From an uncultured Porphyromonadaceae bacterium (GTDB lineage: Bacteria > Bacteroidota > Bacteroidia > Bacteroidales > Muribaculaceae), in assembly GCA_902491515.1 (NCBI GenBank), contig CABUIC010000008.1, positions 42,570-106,569 of the forward strand: DNA of 64,000 nt, in the 5' to 3' direction. A program made the translations under genes and the position numbers. Below the pieces are notes generated by a model. It made no database searches and was not told the DNA's origin. It worked only from the letters and a program-made list of their open reading frames with translations. This document shows, one piece after another, positions 60,803-64,000 of this stretch (within the stretch, counting starts at the first letter, position 1; each line of letters starts with the position of its first letter).

Positions 60803-62641
60803 ATGAAAGACTTTATCGCTGTTCTGAGACGATTTGTCCCCCCTTACAAGAAGTATCTCATACTCAATATCTTCTTCAATATCCTCGCGGCCATACTCAC
60901 GCTCTTCTCTTTCGCGCTGATTATCCCGATACTGGAGATGCTGTTCAAGATCAAGGAGGCGTCCTACACGTTCATGCCCGTAGGGAGTGCTTCGCTCAAG
61001 GACGTGGCCGTCAACAACTTCTACTACTACACCCAGGAGAGCATCTCCACTTACGGGGCGGCGAGCACGCTCGCGCTGCTCGCCCTTCTTCTGGTGGTGA
61101 TGACGGCCCTGAAGACGGGCGCCACGTATCTCAGTTCGTATTTCATCATTCCCCTGCGCTCGGGCATCGTCAGGGACATACGCAACTATATGTACCGCAA
61201 AATCACGGCATTGCCGATCGGCTTCTTCACCGTTGAACGCAAGGGCGACGTGATGGCGCGCATGAGCGGCGACGTGGCCGAGCTGGAGAACTCCGTGATG
61301 GCCTCGCTGGACATGCTTTTCAAGGACCCTGTGATGATAGTGGTGTTTCTTGCCATGATGCTGATGATTTCGTGGCAGCTGACGCTCTTCGTGTTCATTC
61401 TTCTGCCCGTAGCGGGACTGGTAATGGGTCGCGTGGGGCGGCGGCTGAAGCGGAAGTCGCTCGAGAACCAGACGCAGTGGGGTGTGCTGATGAGCAACAT
61501 CGAGGAGACGCTCGGGGGGCTACGCATAATCAAGGCTTTCAATGCCGAAGGGAAGGTGCGGGACCGCTTTTTCCGCGAAAACGAGCGCTTCTACCGTCTC
61601 AGCAACTCGGTTGCCCGGCGCCAGACGCTCGCCCACCCGATGAGCGAGTTTCTGGGCACGACGGCTATCGCAATCATCCTCTGGTTCGGCGGAAGCCTCA
61701 TTCTCAGCGGCCACACAGACATGACGGCCCCGAAATTCATCTACTACATGGTGATTTTCTACAGCATCATCAATCCGGCAAAGGACCTCTCCAAAGCGAT
61801 GTACGCCATCCAGAAGGGCCTCGCGAGCATGACCCGCATCGACGCCATCCTTGGCGCCGAGAACCCCATCAAGGACCCGGCGGAGGCCGAAACGCTGCCC
61901 GCGAAGACAGATATACGTTTCAAGGGCGTGAGCTTCAGCTACGACGGAGGGAGCACCGAGATTCTGAAAGGGATAGACCTCGACATTCCGGCCGGCTCGA
62001 CAGTGGCGCTCGTCGGGCAGTCCGGTTCGGGCAAAAGCACCCTCGCGGACCTCATTCCCCGCTTCTACGACCCGACGGCGGGAGAAATCACCATAGGAGG
62101 GAGAGACCTGCGGAAGCTGAAGGTGTATGACCTCAGGTCGCTGATGGGCAACGTCAATCAGGAGGCCATTCTCTTCAACGACACTATTTTCAACAATATA
62201 GCCTTCGGCGTGGAGAATGCCACGCAGGCCGATGTGGAGCGGGCGGCGCGTATAGCCAACGCGCACGACTTCATCATGGCCTCGGAGGACGGGTACAATA
62301 CGGTGATAGGCGACCGCGGGTGCCGACTCTCGGGGGGCCAGCGACAGCGTCTGTCCATAGCCCGCGCAATCCTCAAGAACCCTCCGGTGCTTATTCTCGA
62401 CGAGGCAACCTCGGCGCTCGACTCGGAGAGCGAGGCGCTCGTACAGGAGGCTTTAGAGCGCCTGATGGCCGACCGTACCACGCTCGTGATAGCACACCGG
62501 CTCTCGACCATCCGCAACGCGACGATGATATGCGTGCTGTCGGAGGGGCGTATTGTAGAGCAGGGCACCCACGAAGAGCTTATGCGCCCCGAAGCCAAGG
62601 GCCACTACCGGCGCCTGGTGGAAATGCAGTCGGGGAAATGA
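60803..62641 (+). CDS. MsbA-like ABC exporter (fused membrane and ATPase domains)
   Basis: 612 residues. A six-helix exporter domain (about 15-330; PIGFFTVERKGDVMARMSGDV is the coupling region) is followed by the ATPase with Walker A VGQSGSGKST (about 409-418), signature LSGGQRQRLSIARA, Walker B VLILDEATSALDSES and the H-loop IAHRLST. Half-transporters of this type dimerise and flip lipids such as lipid A core, or export peptides or drugs. MsbA is likely in a Gram-negative bacterium, but substrate is not shown by sequence. Cotranscribed with rsmF at a 9-nt gap. Confidence 0.92.
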   Translation: MKDFIAVLRRFVPPYKKYLILNIFFNILAAILTLFSFALIIPILEMLFKIKEASYTFMPVGSASLKDVAVNNFYYYTQESISTYGAASTLALLALLLVVMTALKTGATYLSSYFIIPLRSGIVRDIRNYMYRKITALPIGFFTVERKGDVMARMSGDVAELENSVMASLDMLFKDPVMIVVFLAMMLMISWQLTLFVFILLPVAGLVMGRVGRRLKRKSLENQTQWGVLMSNIEETLGGLRIIKAFNAEGKVRDRFFRENERFYRLSNSVARRQTLAHPMSEFLGTTAIAIILWFGGSLILSGHTDMTAPKFIYYMVIFYSIINPAKDLSKAMYAIQKGLASMTRIDAILGAENPIKDPAEAETLPAKTDIRFKGVSFSYDGGSTEILKGIDLDIPAGSTVALVGQSGSGKSTLADLIPRFYDPTAGEITIGGRDLRKLKVYDLRSLMGNVNQEAILFNDTIFNNIAFGVENATQADVERAARIANAHDFIMASEDGYNTVIGDRGCRLSGGQRQRLSIARAILKNPPVLILDEATSALDSESEALVQEALERLMADRTTLVIAHRLSTIRNATMICVLSEGRIVEQGTHEELMRPEAKGHYRRLVEMQSGK

Positions 62642-62657
62642 TTATTGAAATAATCAC
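62640..62657. other. Short palindrome over the ABC exporter stop codon
   Basis: TGATTATT (62640-62647) and AATAATCA (62650-62657) form an 8-bp inverted repeat around 2 nt. Its first bases lie at the exporter stop. It may be a weak terminator or the edge of an element; two further ATCA-type motifs follow. Confidence 0.35.
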
Positions 62658-62716
62658 TTTACAGAAATCATCTCTACAATAATCATTTTGCAGGAATATG
62701 AATGTATAGACGAGGC

Positions 62717-62737
62717 GGACGCGCCAGTGGCGCGTCC
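62717..62737. repeat. Palindromic repeat element, copy C (core and right part only)
   Basis: The core GGACGCGCCA-g-TGGCGCGTCC is the same as in copy A, followed by CCTACTCATT and further similar bases to about 62760. The 11-bp ends are missing, so this is a partial or diverged copy. The gap 62658-62819 holds nothing else recognisable. Confidence 0.75.
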
Positions 62738-62819
62738 CTACTCATTGTCAAAGAATTAAGACTAGGATAAAAGGATTTTCGAGGATTGTCTTCCGGGGGG
62801 CGCCGGGCCTTGATTCTCT

Positions 62820-63941
62820 CTATTCTTCGAGGATTTTGCGGAGGATGGGGGTCATTTTGTCGGCATAATGGCGGAAGCCGAGATCGGTAAGGTGGATGCC
62901 GTCGACTGTTCCATCGTCCTCGGGGCCGTCGAGGCCCTCGCTGTCGACGTAATAGAGCTTCGCCGCGGGGTAGTCCTTGCGGAGGCGGTCGAAGTTGCGG
63001 CGGAAGGCGGCGTTTTTCGCGGGGAGGTACTTTCTGAAGAATGAGTCATAGCGCGAATAAGGGTACATAGGACCTTCGAGCATCACTACGGCGGCATCGG
63101 GGCGCTGTTCGAGGAAAATCCGGACGAAGTCGTAGGTGAGCGTGTCGCACATCATCTCGGTGCAGTTAGGCACGGGGTCGAGGAGGTAGATTTTCGCGGG
63201 AATCTTCACCATCTCGCGGGCCATGCACCGATCCATCTTGCCCTCGCCACTTATGCCGATATTGACAACCTCGCAGTTGAGTTCGCGGCCAATGATGTTC
63301 GTCGGGGCCATACCCGTGCGCGAGGCGCAACCGCCCTGAAGGATACTCGTACCGTATGCAACGATTTTCGGGTCTTCGCGGATGAGGTCGGGGCGCCCGG
63401 AGGTGATGTCTGCGAGGGAGTCGACTTTCACCTGGATGGAGGTGACGCCGTCGTATAGCGGGAGATAAATCATGTATTCCGACATACGGGTGGTGTCGGC
63501 GTTGCTGAGGTAGGTGGATTCCACCAGTTTCTCGGTCTCCCGGCCCTTGACGATGTAGGGGCGGTTGGTGTTGACGTGGCGCCACACGCTGTCGCCCTCG
63601 AGGATATAGAGGTCAGTGCCCTTGAGACCGGTGTCGGCCATGTGGATGAGGTGTGTGTTCCAGAGGAGATTGTAGCGCACACCGATTCGCGAGGAGTTCG
63701 AGGCGAAGCGGATACCGATGCCCGAGGAGCACTGCGAGCGCTCCCAAAGGTCGGGGCGCACACTGTCCTTCAGCGTGACGGGGATGCGGGTGTAGGGGCC
63801 GAGCGTGTTGTCCCAGCCCTTGTTTATAACGCGGAGCTCCTGAGCGTCGACATACTTCCAGGGCTTCTCTGGTTCATCGGCTCCGAAAGCTGCCACAGTA
63901 GCCACAGCGCCGAAAAGAATAAGATTCAAAATTCGTTTCAT
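62820..63941 (-). CDS. Secreted SGNH/GDSL hydrolase with N-terminal GxDLY domain
   Basis: 373 residues. Sec signal (about 1-20). An N-terminal beta-sandwich domain holds TGLKGTDLYILEGD, the GxDLY motif that precedes a type of SGNH esterase. The SGNH domain has the nucleophile Ser in VAYGTSILQGGC, the block II Gly in NIGISGEGKMD and the catalytic Asp/His in DGTVDGIHLTDLGF. Such enzymes remove acetyl or other acyl groups from glycans. It is transcribed alone toward the ABC exporter, with a perfect 22-bp palindrome 13 nt before its start. Confidence 0.88.
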   Translation of the reverse strand: MKRILNLILFGAVATVAAFGADEPEKPWKYVDAQELRVINKGWDNTLGPYTRIPVTLKDSVRPDLWERSQCSSGIGIRFASNSSRIGVRYNLLWNTHLIHMADTGLKGTDLYILEGDSVWRHVNTNRPYIVKGRETEKLVESTYLSNADTTRMSEYMIYLPLYDGVTSIQVKVDSLADITSGRPDLIREDPKIVAYGTSILQGGCASRTGMAPTNIIGRELNCEVVNIGISGEGKMDRCMAREMVKIPAKIYLLDPVPNCTEMMCDTLTYDFVRIFLEQRPDAAVVMLEGPMYPYSRYDSFFRKYLPAKNAAFRRNFDRLRKDYPAAKLYYVDSEGLDGPEDDGTVDGIHLTDLGFRHYADKMTPILRKILEE

Positions 63942-63954
63942 GGGTTTTAGTAGA

Positions 63955-63976
63955 TGACAAAAATTAATTTTTGTCA
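63955..63976. promoter_or_regulatory. Perfect 22-bp palindrome upstream of the SGNH hydrolase gene
   Basis: The halves TGACAAAAATT and AATTTTTGTCA are exact inverted repeats with no spacer, 13 nt before the ATG at 63941. A -7-like TTTTTG lies in it on the minus strand. It fits a dimeric repressor site overlapping the promoter. Confidence 0.55.
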
Positions 63977-64000
63977 GTTATATGATTGATTTTTAATTAG

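Overview
The window comes from a GC-rich member of the Bacteroidales (about 60% GC by eye). The evidence is a SusC/SusD pair, Bacteroidetes promoters of the form TTTG-N20-TAnnTTTG in front of many genes, a fused SecDF, T9SS-type C-terminal domains and the gene run DUF177-rpmF-fabH-era-der. A gut family such as Muribaculaceae or Rikenellaceae would fit, but the sequence alone does not fix this. No rRNA, CRISPR array or intact insertion sequence was seen.

Left end (1-4152, minus strand): the start of a capsule/exopolysaccharide operon, with a Wza-like export lipoprotein, a Wzc-like tyrosine autokinase and an A/T-rich Wzy-like membrane protein cut by the window edge. Next (4259-16162, minus strand) is a polysaccharide utilisation locus: SusC, SusD, a secreted glycan-binding candidate, two GH16, one GH3 and one GH128 enzyme. 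This set points to beta-1,3-glucan (laminarin-like) use. A divergent transmembrane regulator (16459-19368) with a sensor propeller, Y_Y_Y domain and LuxR-type HTH probably controls it.

Centre (19537-36642, plus strand): two identical tRNA-Val genes, a TPR/outer-membrane-barrel pair, secDF, pheT, a YebC-family regulator, pyrE with two small genes, an exonuclease III, a badly broken BMP/C13-peptidase pseudogene, a Xer recombinase and hpf. Between hpf and the DUF177-rpmF-fabH-era-der block sits an unusual pair (37300-41681): a large unknown protein and an intact phage-type terminase large subunit, with no other phage genes in the window.

Right part: a DEAD-box helicase, a DUF3256 protein and xseAB, then the most interesting locus (50257-58251). 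This is a three-gene operon of a periplasmic VWA protein, a 932-residue tubulin/FtsZ-like GTPase and a 1112-residue membrane protein with a complete papain-type triad. It resembles the FtsZ-like/VWA membrane-remodelling systems predicted from comparative genomics, but with a protease as the third part. After it come a PD-(D/E)XK nuclease, rsmF, an MsbA-like ABC exporter and a secreted SGNH hydrolase. A palindromic repeat family lies here: one copy has 11-bp terminal inverted repeats, one core-only copy is intergenic, and one 120-bp copy sits in frame inside rsmF and adds 40 codons to the protein.
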